64,000 bases of DNA from Sphaerimonospora cavernae (GCF_042435035.1 NZ_JBHMQT010000018.1:124001-188000), one strand, 5' to 3'; positions 1 through 7,565 are shown, numbered from the stretch's first letter. The notes: a model not told the origin generated them from the letters alone. Numbers and translations: made by a program.

Positions 1-373
1 TCTTGTCGTCGGCGGTGCCCCTGCCGTACAGCACGCCGTCGACCCTGGTCGGCTCGAACGGCGGGGTCTTCCACAGCGCCGGATCGCCGGCGGGCTGCAC
101 GTCGTAGTGCGCGTAGAGCAGCACGGTGGGTGCCCCGGGCGGCGCGGGAGCCTCGGCGAAGACGGCGGGGAAGCTGCCCTCGATCGGGATCTGCCGGACG
201 TACGGGAGGCCTGCCGCGCGCAGCAGCCGCTCGGTGAATGCCGCCGCCTCGTGGACCGGCGCCTCCGGATGGCCGGGGAAGGCGACGGACGGAATGGCGG
301 CGAGCCCTTCGAGGTCCTCGATCGTCTGCGGCATGCCCGCCTGGACGGCGGCCTCGATCTCCTCAGGTGTCAC
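1..373 (-). CDS. M20-family metallopeptidase (dipeptidase), 3' end outside the window
   Basis: The N-terminal 124 residues of a zinc-dependent M20 peptidase are present. Seen: the protein begins with residues VTPEEIEAAV, continues through LEGLAAIPSVAFPGHP, and has LLYAHYDVQP and YGRGTADDK near the edge. The histidine of HYDVQP and the aspartate of GRGTADDK are the first zinc-ligand region of the M20 fold. The GTG at 373-371 is chosen because GGAGAG lies about 7 bases upstream. Known: actinobacterial M20 dipeptidases of this type are about 440-460 residues and release amino acids from short peptides in the cytoplasm. It is divergent from the aminotransferase at 647. The gene is cut by the window edge, so substrate preference cannot be judged. 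Confidence 0.85.
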   Translation of the reverse strand, partial: MTPEEIEAAVQAGMPQTIEDLEGLAAIPSVAFPGHPEAPVHEAAAFTERLLRAAGLPYVRQIPIEGSFPAVFAEAPAPPGAPTVLLYAHYDVQPAGDPALWKTPPFEPTRVDGVLYGRGTADDK

Positions 374-646
374 GGCGTCTCTCCGGGTGGTGCGAGTTGT
401 CGATCATGGTTGGCTGCCGGTCCAACCCATTGGATCACACCGCGGAGACACCGGAGGAACGGTCGGGAGGGCGGGTGGGCGCGCGGGCGGCCAAGAGTAG
501 ATCGACTTTGACGGATTTCGTTGTTACTGCCCGACGTCATCGCGAATTTCGAGGTGTTTCCACATTGACACCACGCAATCACTTGGCAAAACCTTGTCGA
601 GACGGGCAGACTGGTGGGAGCACCGATCACATCAGGGAAGGTTGCG

Positions 647-2023
647 ATGACCCGCGTTCCCAAGGCCGCGCAGGACAATCTCTGGATGCACTTCACTCGT
701 CACGGCGCTTACGACGAGGTCGAGGTGCCGATGATCGTCCGAGGTGAGGGCGCCTACGTCTACGACATCAACGGCAGGCGCTACCTCGACGGGCTGGCGG
801 GACTGTTCGTGGTCCAGGTCGGCCACGGCCGCGTTGAGCTCGCCGAGGCCGCCGCGAAGCAGGCCCAGGAGCTGGCGTTCTTCCCGCTGTGGTCCTACGC
901 CCACCCAAGGGCGGTCGAGCTGGCCGAGCGGCTGGCCGGGCTCACCCCCGGCGACCTCAACCGGGTCTTCTTCACCACCGGCGGCGGTGAGGCGGTGGAG
1001 TCGGCGTGGAAGCTCGCCAAGCAGTACTTCAAGCTCCGCGGCAAGCCGCTGAAGACGAAGGTCGTCAGCCGCTCCATCGCCTATCACGGCACGACCCAGG
1101 GCGCGCTGTCCATCACCGGCATTCCCGGGCTGAAGCAGGACTTCGAGCCGCTGGTGCCCGGGGCGATCAAGGCGCCGAACACCAACGTCTACCGGGCCGA
1201 CGAGATCTCCGGCTTCGACGGCCTGGACAAGGACGCCGAGGCGTTCGGCCGCTGGGCCGCCGACCAGATCGGCAAGGCCATCGAGATGGAGGGCCCGGAC
1301 ACCGTGGCCGCCGTGTTCGTCGAGCCGGTGCAGAACTCCGGCGGCTGCTTCCCGCCGCCGCCCGGATACTTCCAGCGGCTGCGCGAGATCTGCGACACCT
1401 ACGACGTGCTGCTCGTCTCCGACGAGGTCATCTGCGCGTTCGGCCGCCTCGGCACGATGTTCGGCGGGCAGAAGTTCGACTATGTTCCGGACATCATCAC
1501 CTGCGCCAAGGGGCTGACCAGCGGCTATGCCCCGATCGGCGCCATGATCGCATCCGAGCGGCTATTCGAGCCGTTCCGGCACGGCACGACGATGTTCGCA
1601 CACGGCTACACCTTCGGCGGTCACCCGGTGTCCGCCGCCGTGGCCCTGGCGAACCTCGACATCTTCGAGCGTGAGGACCTGCTCGGCCACGTGGCCGCCA
1701 ACGAGCCGGTCTTCCGCGGCACGCTGGAGAAGCTGCGCGACCTGCCGATCGTCGGCGACGTCCGCGGGTCGGGCTACTTCTACGGAATCGAACTGGTCAA
1801 GGACAAATCAACCAAGCAGACGTTCAACGAGGAGGAGTCCGAGCGGCTACTGCGCGGCTTCCTGTCGAAGGCGTTGTACGACGCGGGGCTCTACTGCCGG
1901 GCCGACGACCGCGGCGACCCGGTTGTCCAGCTCGCTCCGCCGCTGATCTGCGGGCCCAAGGAGTTCGACGAGATCGAGTCGATTCTCCGTTCTGTCCTCA
2001 CCGAGGCGTGGGCTCGCCTCTGA
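647..2023 (+). CDS. Class III omega-aminotransferase (PLP-dependent)
   Basis: This 458-residue fold-type I aminotransferase moves an amino group from an omega-amino acid or amine to a keto acid, usually pyruvate. Seen: VFFTTGGGEAVESAWK (phosphate-binding cup), FVEPVQNSGG, LLVSDEVICAFGR with the cofactor aspartate, and IITCAKGLTSGYAPIG with the Schiff-base lysine at about residue 288. Length is normal for the family. The ATG at 647 is chosen over an in-frame ATG at 614 because AGGGAAGG lies just upstream and family members begin at this point. Alanine dehydrogenase follows 70 bases downstream on the same strand. Inferred: pyruvate is the amino acceptor and the alanine formed is recycled by the next enzyme. 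The natural donor (beta-alanine, GABA, taurine, putrescine) is not decidable from sequence. Confidence 0.88.
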   Translation: MTRVPKAAQDNLWMHFTRHGAYDEVEVPMIVRGEGAYVYDINGRRYLDGLAGLFVVQVGHGRVELAEAAAKQAQELAFFPLWSYAHPRAVELAERLAGLTPGDLNRVFFTTGGGEAVESAWKLAKQYFKLRGKPLKTKVVSRSIAYHGTTQGALSITGIPGLKQDFEPLVPGAIKAPNTNVYRADEISGFDGLDKDAEAFGRWAADQIGKAIEMEGPDTVAAVFVEPVQNSGGCFPPPPGYFQRLREICDTYDVLLVSDEVICAFGRLGTMFGGQKFDYVPDIITCAKGLTSGYAPIGAMIASERLFEPFRHGTTMFAHGYTFGGHPVSAAVALANLDIFEREDLLGHVAANEPVFRGTLEKLRDLPIVGDVRGSGYFYGIELVKDKSTKQTFNEEESERLLRGFLSKALYDAGLYCRADDRGDPVVQLAPPLICGPKEFDEIESILRSVLTEAWARL

Positions 2024-2077
2024 CGGTTACCCTCGTACGGCTGCGCCTATCGGCGCGCGGACTTTGCCGAGCACCGT

Positions 2078-2095
2078 ATGAAAGGACTCTTTCAT
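2078..2095 (+). promoter_or_regulatory. Hairpin enclosing the ribosome-binding site of ald
   Basis: A perfect 7-base inverted repeat, ATGAAAG then GACT then CTTTCAT, spans 2078-2095. It encloses the AAAGGA ribosome-binding site and runs into the ATG start at 2094. If it folds in the mRNA it would hide the site and limit translation of ald. This is a direct sequence observation; the regulatory effect is inferred. Confidence 0.45.
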
Positions 2096-3209
2096 GAAAA
2101 TCGGTGTGCCAACCGAGGTCAAGAACCACGAGAACAGGGTCGCCGCGACACCCGCCGGCGTCCACGAGTTGGTCCGCAGGGGTCACTCCGTCAGCGTCCA
2201 GAAGGGCGCGGGACTCGGCTCCCACATTCCCGACGAGGAGTACCTGGCCGCCGGAGCCGAGCTCGAGGAGAGCGCGGACCGTGTCTGGGCCGAATCCGAA
2301 CTGGTCCTCAAGGTCAAGGAGCCGGTGGCGGAGGAGTATCACCGGCTCCACGAGGGCCAGGTGCTGTTCACCTACCTTCACCTCGCGGCCTCCCGCCCGT
2401 GTACGGACGCGCTGCTGTCGGCCGGGATCACCGCCATCGCGTACGAGACGGTGCAGGCCGGCGGCACGCTGCCGCTGCTCGCCCCGATGTCGGAGGTGGC
2501 GGGCCGCCTCGCCCCGCAGGTCGGCGCCTACAACCTCATGCGAGTCAACGGAGGCCGGGGGGTGCTGCCCGGAGGCGTGCCCGGCGTTCCCCCCGCCAAG
2601 ATCGTCGTCATCGGCGGCGGCGTCTCCGGTTTCAACGCCGCACAGGTCGCGGTCGGCATGGGCGCGGATGTCACGATCCTCGACGTCAACATCGACAGGC
2701 TGCGCTACATCGACGCCATCTACCAGGGCCGTATGAAGACGATGGTGTCGACCTCCTACGCGATCGAGCAGGCCGTGCTCGAGGCGGACCTGGTCATCGG
2801 CGCGGTGCTGATCCCGGGCGCCAAGGCTCCGACGCTCGTCTCCAACGAACTGGTCGCCCGGATGAAGCCGGGCGCGGTGCTCGTCGACATCGCGATCGAC
2901 CAGGGCGGCTGCTTCGAGGACTCCCACCCGACCACCCACGACCAGCCGACCTTTCCGGTGCACGGCGCCGTCTTCTACTGCGTCGGCAACATGCCCGGTT
3001 CCGTGCCCAACACCTCCACCTACGCGCTGACCAACGCCACGCTGCCGTACGTGCTGAAGCTGGCCGATCAGGGCTGGCAGAACGCGCTCCTCGGCGACCC
3101 CGCGCTCCGGACGGGACTCAACACCCACGCCGGCACGGTGACCAACGGGCCGGTCGCGGTCGCGCACAAACTGCCGTTCACGCCGGTCGACGTGGTCCTC
3201 GCCGCCTAG
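2094..3209 (+). CDS. ald: Alanine dehydrogenase
   Basis: A 371-residue NAD-dependent L-alanine dehydrogenase, which interconverts alanine and pyruvate plus ammonia. Seen: the N-terminal signature IGVPTEVKNHENRVAATP, the catalytic histidine in YLHLA at residue 96, the NAD-binding GGGVSGFNAAQVAVGMGA followed by an acidic residue in LDVN, and DQGGCFE carrying the second catalytic acid. Length and motifs match the Bacillus and Mycobacterium enzymes along the whole protein. The start is ATG 2094 with AAAGGA upstream. It follows the class III aminotransferase, so it probably regenerates pyruvate from the alanine made there and releases the nitrogen as ammonia. The ribosome-binding site sits in a small hairpin, annotated separately. 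Confidence 0.97.
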   Translation: MKIGVPTEVKNHENRVAATPAGVHELVRRGHSVSVQKGAGLGSHIPDEEYLAAGAELEESADRVWAESELVLKVKEPVAEEYHRLHEGQVLFTYLHLAASRPCTDALLSAGITAIAYETVQAGGTLPLLAPMSEVAGRLAPQVGAYNLMRVNGGRGVLPGGVPGVPPAKIVVIGGGVSGFNAAQVAVGMGADVTILDVNIDRLRYIDAIYQGRMKTMVSTSYAIEQAVLEADLVIGAVLIPGAKAPTLVSNELVARMKPGAVLVDIAIDQGGCFEDSHPTTHDQPTFPVHGAVFYCVGNMPGSVPNTSTYALTNATLPYVLKLADQGWQNALLGDPALRTGLNTHAGTVTNGPVAVAHKLPFTPVDVVLAA

Positions 3210-3233
3210 TGCCGCGACCTGGTTCAGCGTGAT

Positions 3234-4688
3234 CTAGCGGAGGCCGAGACCCTTGCGCAGGTCGCGCGCGGTCACCAGGACGTGCGCGACCTCGGCGGGA
3301 GTCGGCCAGGGAGCCGTGCCCGGACGCAGCAGGGTCGCCCGCACCGAGCAGAGATGCTCGATGGACGTCGCGTGCAGACCGCTGGTCTCGGCGAGACGGC
3401 CGATCGGGTCCGCCTGCTCCGGCAGCCCCCGGATGACCAGATCCCAGGTGCCGATTATCTCGATCAGGTCGCGCTCGCCGGGTGCGGGCTCGCCCCGGCG
3501 TCCGGAGGCGAGCACCGCCAGCTCCGCCCGCGCGGACTGTTCCGGCGTCACCGGGCGGTCCCAGTACGGCGGAGGCGGATAGAGCAGGGGCTCCTCCCCA
3601 TGGGGGCAGGCGAGCACGGCGCGCAGCTCCGAGGCGGCCCGGCGGTGGCCCCGCGCGGCGGCCATCCGGAACCAGTGCCGCCCTCCCGTGAGGTCACCAT
3701 GCTCGGAGACCAGCAGCAGCCCCAGGTGGTAGGCGGCCTCGGGATCGTCGGCGGCGGCGGCAAGACCGAGCCAATGGCCGGCCACCGCCCGTTCGCCCAT
3801 CTCCACGCAGACGATGCCCGCCATGCGCAGACCCTCGACGTGCCCGGTGCCCGCGGCCAGTTCGAAGTACGCCCTTGCGGTGGGAAGGTCCCTCCCGGCC
3901 AGTGCGAGGCCGCCGAGACGGCAGGCGGCGCCGGGGTGATCCGCCCGGGCCCGGAGCGCGAGCCGGTAGAACGTTCGCGCCCGATCGTCGTCCCGGAGTG
4001 CCTGCCGCAGCAGACCCAGATGGTAGGCGCCCTCCGCGTGCCCGCCGCGGGCGGCGTACTCCCACCACTGGCCGGCCTCGGTCTCGTCGCCGGCCGCATA
4101 CCCGAGGACCCCGAGGTCGTGGGCGGACCGCAGCTCACCCTCCAGAGCCGCCTTCACATGCCAGGTACGGGCTGCGGTGATGTTCCCCTCGTCCTCACAC
4201 AGCAGGGCGAGTCGCCGGGCCGCCCGGCCCGAGCCGTTCTCGGCCGCCGTCTCGAGCCAGCGCCGCGCGGTCGGCATGTCGTCCCGCCGGTCCAGCAGAA
4301 GAACGGCCAGGCGGAACGCGGCCTCCGCGTCGCCGGCTCCGGCCACGAGTTCGTACCAGCTCATCGCCTCTGACGGCGTGCCGTGCCGCTGGTGCCAGAC
4401 GCCCAGGTTGAACGCGCTGTCGACGTTTCCCGCCCGGGCGGCCCGCTCCCACCACTGCCTGGCGGCCCACCGGTCCCCACGCTCGGCGTGCCGGCGGCCG
4501 AGACGGTGCGCCGCGTCCGGGTCACCGGCTCGGGCGGCGGCGAGCAACGCCGCCTCCGCCGCATCCCGCGGGACCTGGACGCCCTGGACCTGGATGCCCC
4601 GGAGTGGGATGTCCGGCCGGGCCGGCGCCGCCTCGGTGGTTCCCACGAAAGTCATGGGAGACAGCGTGACACGTAACCCGGCCATCAC
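3234..4688 (-). CDS. Sel1/TPR-like repeat protein
   Basis: A 484-residue alpha-helical repeat protein with no signal peptide or membrane segment. Seen: from about residue 40 to 350 there are roughly eight to nine repeats of about 35-36 residues with the pattern AA..LG......G....A..WWE.AA..G...A...LG, the Sel1-like (PF08238) pattern. The last 130 residues are non-repetitive and contain DLIEIIGTWDLVIRGLP and a helical end. Known: Sel1 proteins are scaffolds for protein contacts; none here points to a specific partner. Start is uncertain: ATG 4688 is the longest, and ATG 4655 is possible; neither has a clear ribosome-binding site. It is convergent with ald and runs beside the membrane protein at 4695 on the same strand. 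Confidence 0.75.
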   Translation of the reverse strand: MMAGLRVTLSPMTFVGTTEAAPARPDIPLRGIQVQGVQVPRDAAEAALLAAARAGDPDAAHRLGRRHAERGDRWAARQWWERAARAGNVDSAFNLGVWHQRHGTPSEAMSWYELVAGAGDAEAAFRLAVLLLDRRDDMPTARRWLETAAENGSGRAARRLALLCEDEGNITAARTWHVKAALEGELRSAHDLGVLGYAAGDETEAGQWWEYAARGGHAEGAYHLGLLRQALRDDDRARTFYRLALRARADHPGAACRLGGLALAGRDLPTARAYFELAAGTGHVEGLRMAGIVCVEMGERAVAGHWLGLAAAADDPEAAYHLGLLLVSEHGDLTGGRHWFRMAAARGHRRAASELRAVLACPHGEEPLLYPPPPYWDRPVTPEQSARAELAVLASGRRGEPAPGERDLIEIIGTWDLVIRGLPEQADPIGRLAETSGLHATSIEHLCSVRATLLRPGTAPWPTPAEVAHVLVTARDLRKGLGLR

Positions 4689-4694
4689 GGAGCG

Positions 4695-5774
4695 TTATTG
4701 CAAAGTCCTTTGGCCTGCGGGAATGCTCTCGAAAGTGACGAAACCGACGTACATCCCCATGCCGCAGGCGTAGCGGAGCCGTCCGGGTTCTCGCGGCGGA
4801 AGCCGTACCGTCTGCCGGCCGGTGACGGGCAGCACCACGTCCCGGCCGTCGATCGAGAGCGTGCGCGTGCAGCCCCGGTTGTCGTGGGAACGGAAGACGA
4901 TCTCGATCGGGTGGCCCGCGGCGGCGCGGGCGATTCCGGGGCGGAATCCCTCGCCGGTGGCCCAGATCGTGAGGTGCTGAACGCCGTCCGGTCCCTGTCG
5001 GGCACGTGCCGCGGACGCCGACGCGGAGGACCCGGCGGCCGAGCCGAGGTCGGGGAGCCAGCCGCCCAGTCGGAGCCCCGACCCGATCGTGAAGACTCCG
5101 GCGACGAGGGCGGCGACCCCGGCCAGCGTGGTCAGCGTGCCCGACCGCCTCTCGGTGACCCCGCGCAGGAGCAGGCCCAGCGCGGCGAGGACAGGAGCCG
5201 TTCCGACGGCGAATCCGGCGAGAACCGCGGCGCCGCCCAGGGCGCTTCCCGTGGAGACCGCCACGATCTCCATGCTGATCGTCACCCCGCAGGGCACGAG
5301 GATCGTGGCGAGTCCGAGGAGCGCGGCACCGGGGACTCCTCCGGGTTCACCCGGTCTCGGCGCCCTGTTTGTCGCGCATTCAGCCTGATGCGCCGGGCGA
5401 TCCGAGGAGCGTCCGCCCATGCGGAGCAGGCGTACGGCGAAGGTGAGCACCGCGATCCCGGCGGCGACGAGGAGCACCGCCCTGACACGCGGACCGATCT
5501 GTACGGCCGAGCCCACCAGGCCGAGCAGCGCTCCGGCGGCGAGGTGAACCAGCAGCCTCGCCGACAGAAACGCCCCCACTGTGGCGAGGTCCCGTCTCGA
5601 CCGGCCCGATCCCTGCTGGCCCGATCCCTGCCGGTCGGGCTTCTGACTGTCCGACCTCTGGCAGGACGGGTTGACCAGGCCGATGAGCAGGCCGCCCTGT
5701 ACCGCCGTGCATGAGGCGGTGCCGGCGGCGAGACCGGCGGCTACCCCGCCGACGAACAACGCTGCCGGGTTCAT
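4695..5774 (-). CDS. TauE/SafE (UreH-like) membrane protein with C-terminal cupredoxin-like domain
   Basis: A 359-residue integral membrane protein. Seen: residues 1-35 carry a hydrophobic segment with the TASCTAVQGGLLIGL motif. About six more hydrophobic segments run to residue 240, interrupted by a basic linker (SDSQKPDRQGSGQQGSGRSRR) and a PGEPGG loop. The last 85 residues form a soluble beta-rich domain with FRSHDNRGCTRTLSI and YACGMGMYVGFVTFE. Known: the membrane half matches the UreH/DsbD-like metal or thiol transport fold. The CGMGMY tail resembles cupredoxin-like domains found next to copper transporters. Inferred: copper or other thiophilic metal handling, with Cys and Met as ligands. 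Start ATG 5772-5774 fits the first membrane helix. It could also be a sulfite/sulfur exporter; metal role is moderately likely. Confidence 0.72.
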   Translation of the reverse strand: MNPAALFVGGVAAGLAAGTASCTAVQGGLLIGLVNPSCQRSDSQKPDRQGSGQQGSGRSRRDLATVGAFLSARLLVHLAAGALLGLVGSAVQIGPRVRAVLLVAAGIAVLTFAVRLLRMGGRSSDRPAHQAECATNRAPRPGEPGGVPGAALLGLATILVPCGVTISMEIVAVSTGSALGGAAVLAGFAVGTAPVLAALGLLLRGVTERRSGTLTTLAGVAALVAGVFTIGSGLRLGGWLPDLGSAAGSSASASAARARQGPDGVQHLTIWATGEGFRPGIARAAAGHPIEIVFRSHDNRGCTRTLSIDGRDVVLPVTGRQTVRLPPREPGRLRYACGMGMYVGFVTFESIPAGQRTLQ

Positions 5775-5906
5775 TCTCGCAACGTAACGTGCTCAATCGA
5801 CAGCGACCAGTAACATTTGGCTGCCTCGCAGGCAAACGACTCCTTTCCGGAAGGAAGCTCGGTCTCGTCTCTCGAACCCGTTGCCGCGTGATGCCCCGAG
5901 CGGTGC

Positions 5907-6830
5907 TTATGCGCCGCCTTCGGCATGCGCGCGAATCGCGGTGGTGAGCCATTCGAAGGCGGGCACGCTCGGTTCGAACGGAGGCGTCCCGTTGATCACG
6001 CCCAGCAACTGCCAGTATCGCTCCACCCTGCGGTCGGTGAACCGCTCCATCTGGTCGGCGAGCCGTACGCGCTCACCGGCCGGCATGCCGGGATCGATCA
6101 ACCGATCCAGGACCTCGCGGCCCCGGGTGGAGTCGGGAGCGACGCCCTCCGCCATGGCGGCGCGAACCCGATCGAGGACGGCCTGAGGGTCGTAGGGCGG
6201 CGGTTCCGGCACGTCCGTGCCGGCGCCCGCGACCGCCATCTCGCGGGCCCGTCGGCGGAAGTCGGGGTCGGCGACCAGCTCGGCGAGCTCCATCCAGGCG
6301 TCCACCTGCTCGGCGGTGGGATCATCGGGCAGCTCCGCCGGCAGTTGGCGCATGCAGTTCGCGATCGCCGCCCCGGGTGTCTCAGGATCGGTGCCGGCGA
6401 AGACCTCGTCGACGAACCCGTCGATGACGCGCTGTCGTTCGGCCGCCGACAGCCGGGCCAGTTCGTGCATGAGCTTCATCTCCTCAATGGTGCTTGCGCG
6501 TTCGGCGACCGACCGCAGCACCGCCCGGCGGGCACGGAGAATGCTGATCTCCGCGTCCAGGGCGGCGACATGCGCCCGCGCGACCTCCGCCACGGTGGCC
6601 TGTCTGGCCAGCACCCGCTGGACGGTCGGCAGGTCGATTCCCAGCTCGCGCAGCGTACGGACCAGGTCCAGCCGCGCCACCGATTCGGAGTCGTACAGCC
6701 GATAACCTCCGGCCGTACGGTCACTCGGCGGGATGACGCCGATGTCGGACCAGAAGCGGATGGTGCGGACCGGCACGCCGGTCCGGCGTGCGATTTGCCC
6801 GATGGTGAACACTTCGCCGCGGTCGGTCAC
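5907..6830 (-). CDS. MerR-family transcriptional regulator with long helical C-terminus
   Basis: A 307-residue activator/repressor. Seen: the N-terminal 70 residues are a MerR winged helix (FTIGQIARRTGVPVRTIRFW, then GGYRLYDSESVARL), followed by a coiled-coil helix (residues about 80-120). The remaining 190 residues are helix-rich with LPAELPDDPTAEQVDAWMEL and RVERYWQLLGVINGTPP, a putative ligand domain. It is not the classical TipAS domain. GTG 6830 is preferred because GGAGG lies 8 bases upstream; GTG 6845 is possible. It is divergent from an L11 paralog, and the spacer holds MerR-type promoters with 19-base spacing. Inferred: it senses a small molecule, plausibly a ribosome-targeting antibiotic, and switches on the L11 paralog. 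DNA binding is well supported, the ligand is not. Confidence 0.9.
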   Translation of the reverse strand: MTDRGEVFTIGQIARRTGVPVRTIRFWSDIGVIPPSDRTAGGYRLYDSESVARLDLVRTLRELGIDLPTVQRVLARQATVAEVARAHVAALDAEISILRARRAVLRSVAERASTIEEMKLMHELARLSAAERQRVIDGFVDEVFAGTDPETPGAAIANCMRQLPAELPDDPTAEQVDAWMELAELVADPDFRRRAREMAVAGAGTDVPEPPPYDPQAVLDRVRAAMAEGVAPDSTRGREVLDRLIDPGMPAGERVRLADQMERFTDRRVERYWQLLGVINGTPPFEPSVPAFEWLTTAIRAHAEGGA

Positions 6831-6836
6831 GCACAC

Positions 6837-6867
6837 AGCCTCCACCCTCCAGCAGGTGGAGACTCAA
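6837..6867 (-). promoter_or_regulatory. MerR-type operator/promoter facing the regulator gene
   Basis: On the minus strand TTGAGT (6867-6862) is followed by a 19-base spacer containing the dyad CTCCACCTGCTGGAG. The matching -10 position reads GAGGCT (6842-6837), a poor match. It places the promoter directly before the regulator start, so the transcript would be almost leaderless. Inferred role: autoregulation. Confidence 0.5.
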
Positions 6868-6891
6868 ACTGTTTTCACGGCCCGTTCCCGT

Positions 6892-6935
6892 TTGAGTCTC
6901 CAGCTTGAGTCTCCAGCCGCTGGAACTCCTAGCGT
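6892..6935 (+). promoter_or_regulatory. MerR-type promoter of the L11 paralog with direct repeat
   Basis: TTGAGT (6905-6910) and TAGCGT (6930-6935) are separated by exactly 19 bases that contain the dyad CTCCAG-CCG-CTGGAA. A 19-base spacer with a centred dyad is the hallmark of promoters untwisted by MerR proteins. The 12-base word TTGAGTCTCCAG is repeated directly at 6892-6903 and 6905-6916. The predicted start of transcription is near 6942, about 40 bases before the L11 paralog start. Confidence 0.65.
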
Positions 6936-6982
6936 CCATCTGCGCAGGAAGACCAGGAAGAACGGACGGAAGGGGACGGGCC

Positions 6983-7408
6983 GTGGCAGCGAAGCGCAAG
7001 GTTTTCGAGGCGACCATCCAACTCGAGGCGGGCGACGCCGCGGTGGCGGAGTTGGGGAAGGTGCTCGGGCCGACGGGTGTCAACATCGTCGCGATCAAGC
7101 GCGAGTACGACGAGAGCACATCGAGGCGGCGCGGTGAGATCGTGCCGGTCGTGGTCACTGTGCTCGAGGACCGGACGGTGGAGCTTCGGTACAAGACGCC
7201 TCCGACGTCGTTCCTGATCCGGCAGGCACTGGGTGGCAAGGGCGCGGCCAGACCGGGCCACGACGGGGCTCGTCGGCTGACGAACGCCCAGCTCCGGGCC
7301 ATCGCGGTGCGCAAGCTGCCCGACCTGAACACCAACGACGTCGACGCGGCGATGCGCATCGTCGCGGGTACGGCACGCTCAATGGGCGTGACGGTCTCGG
7401 AGAGCTGA
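6983..7408 (+). CDS. Ribosomal protein L11 (uL11) paralog lacking the thiopeptide-loop prolines
   Basis: A 141-residue protein of normal L11 length. Seen: FEATIQLEAG at the start, TGVNIVAIK, IVPVVVTVLEDRTVELRYKTPP, and a C-terminal half ending LNTNDVDAAMRIVAGTARSMGV. These align with L11 almost throughout. The C-terminal rRNA-binding domain is well conserved. In the N-terminal domain the segment that in E. coli reads NPSPPVGPALGQ reads AAVAELGKVLGP here: all four prolines (E. coli P20, P22, P23, P26) are gone and one residue is missing. Known: those prolines contact thiostrepton-type antibiotics and changes there give resistance; this domain also serves RelA activation. GTG 6983 has AGGGGACGG upstream. 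It lies outside any ribosomal operon and is divergent from a MerR regulator, so it is most likely an inducible specialised L11. Confidence 0.85.
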   Translation: MAAKRKVFEATIQLEAGDAAVAELGKVLGPTGVNIVAIKREYDESTSRRRGEIVPVVVTVLEDRTVELRYKTPPTSFLIRQALGGKGAARPGHDGARRLTNAQLRAIAVRKLPDLNTNDVDAAMRIVAGTARSMGVTVSES

Positions 7409-7414
7409 TCCAGA

Positions 7415-7469
7415 GCGTTTTGGGCGACGCGTTTTGGTCGACGCGTTTTGGCTGGCACGAGCGTTTTGG
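7415..7469 (+). repeat. Four copies of GCGTTTTGG
   Basis: GCGTTTTGG occurs at 7415-7423, 7429-7437, 7443-7451 and 7461-7469, with start-to-start spacing of 14, 14 and 18 bases. The T-runs stand out against the GC-rich surroundings. The array lies just after the L11 paralog and before the DUF222 gene. Whether it is a protein-binding array or slippage product is unknown. Confidence 0.6.
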
Positions 7470-7549
7470 CGGGCACGGGACCGGCGGTTGAGAGCATCCC
7501 GCTCCCTGGAGCGGTCGCCGCCGACGATCGCAGAGTGTGAGGGGTTGTG

Positions 7550-7565
7550 TCGACATAGTGTTCGA
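7550..7565 (+). promoter_or_regulatory. LexA/SOS-box-like palindrome
   Basis: TCGACATAGTGTTCGA matches the actinobacterial SOS consensus TCGAAC-N4-GTTCGA at 10 of 12 defined positions (the AC pair reads CA). It lies about 155 bases before the DUF222-HNH start. Known: 13E12/DUF222-type genes of mycobacteria are among LexA targets. The DNA-damage link here is inferred. Confidence 0.5.

Noticed and set aside
564..569. TTGACA as the -35 of the aminotransferase promoter
   Set aside because: No plausible -10 element lies 16-19 bases downstream.
2078..3232. Long alternative-frame reading frames over ald, such as one starting at 2078
   Set aside because: They are Arg/Gly/Pro-rich shadow frames produced by high GC content, whereas the ald frame has every family motif.
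5907..6830. Direct TipA ortholog with TipAS thiopeptide domain
   Set aside because: The C-terminal part is longer and lacks the TipAS pattern, so a thiopeptide ligand is only an inference from the neighbouring L11 paralog.
6983..7408. Canonical ribosomal protein L11 gene
   Set aside because: It lacks the proline loop, lies alone without rplA, secE or nusG, and has a MerR-type promoter.
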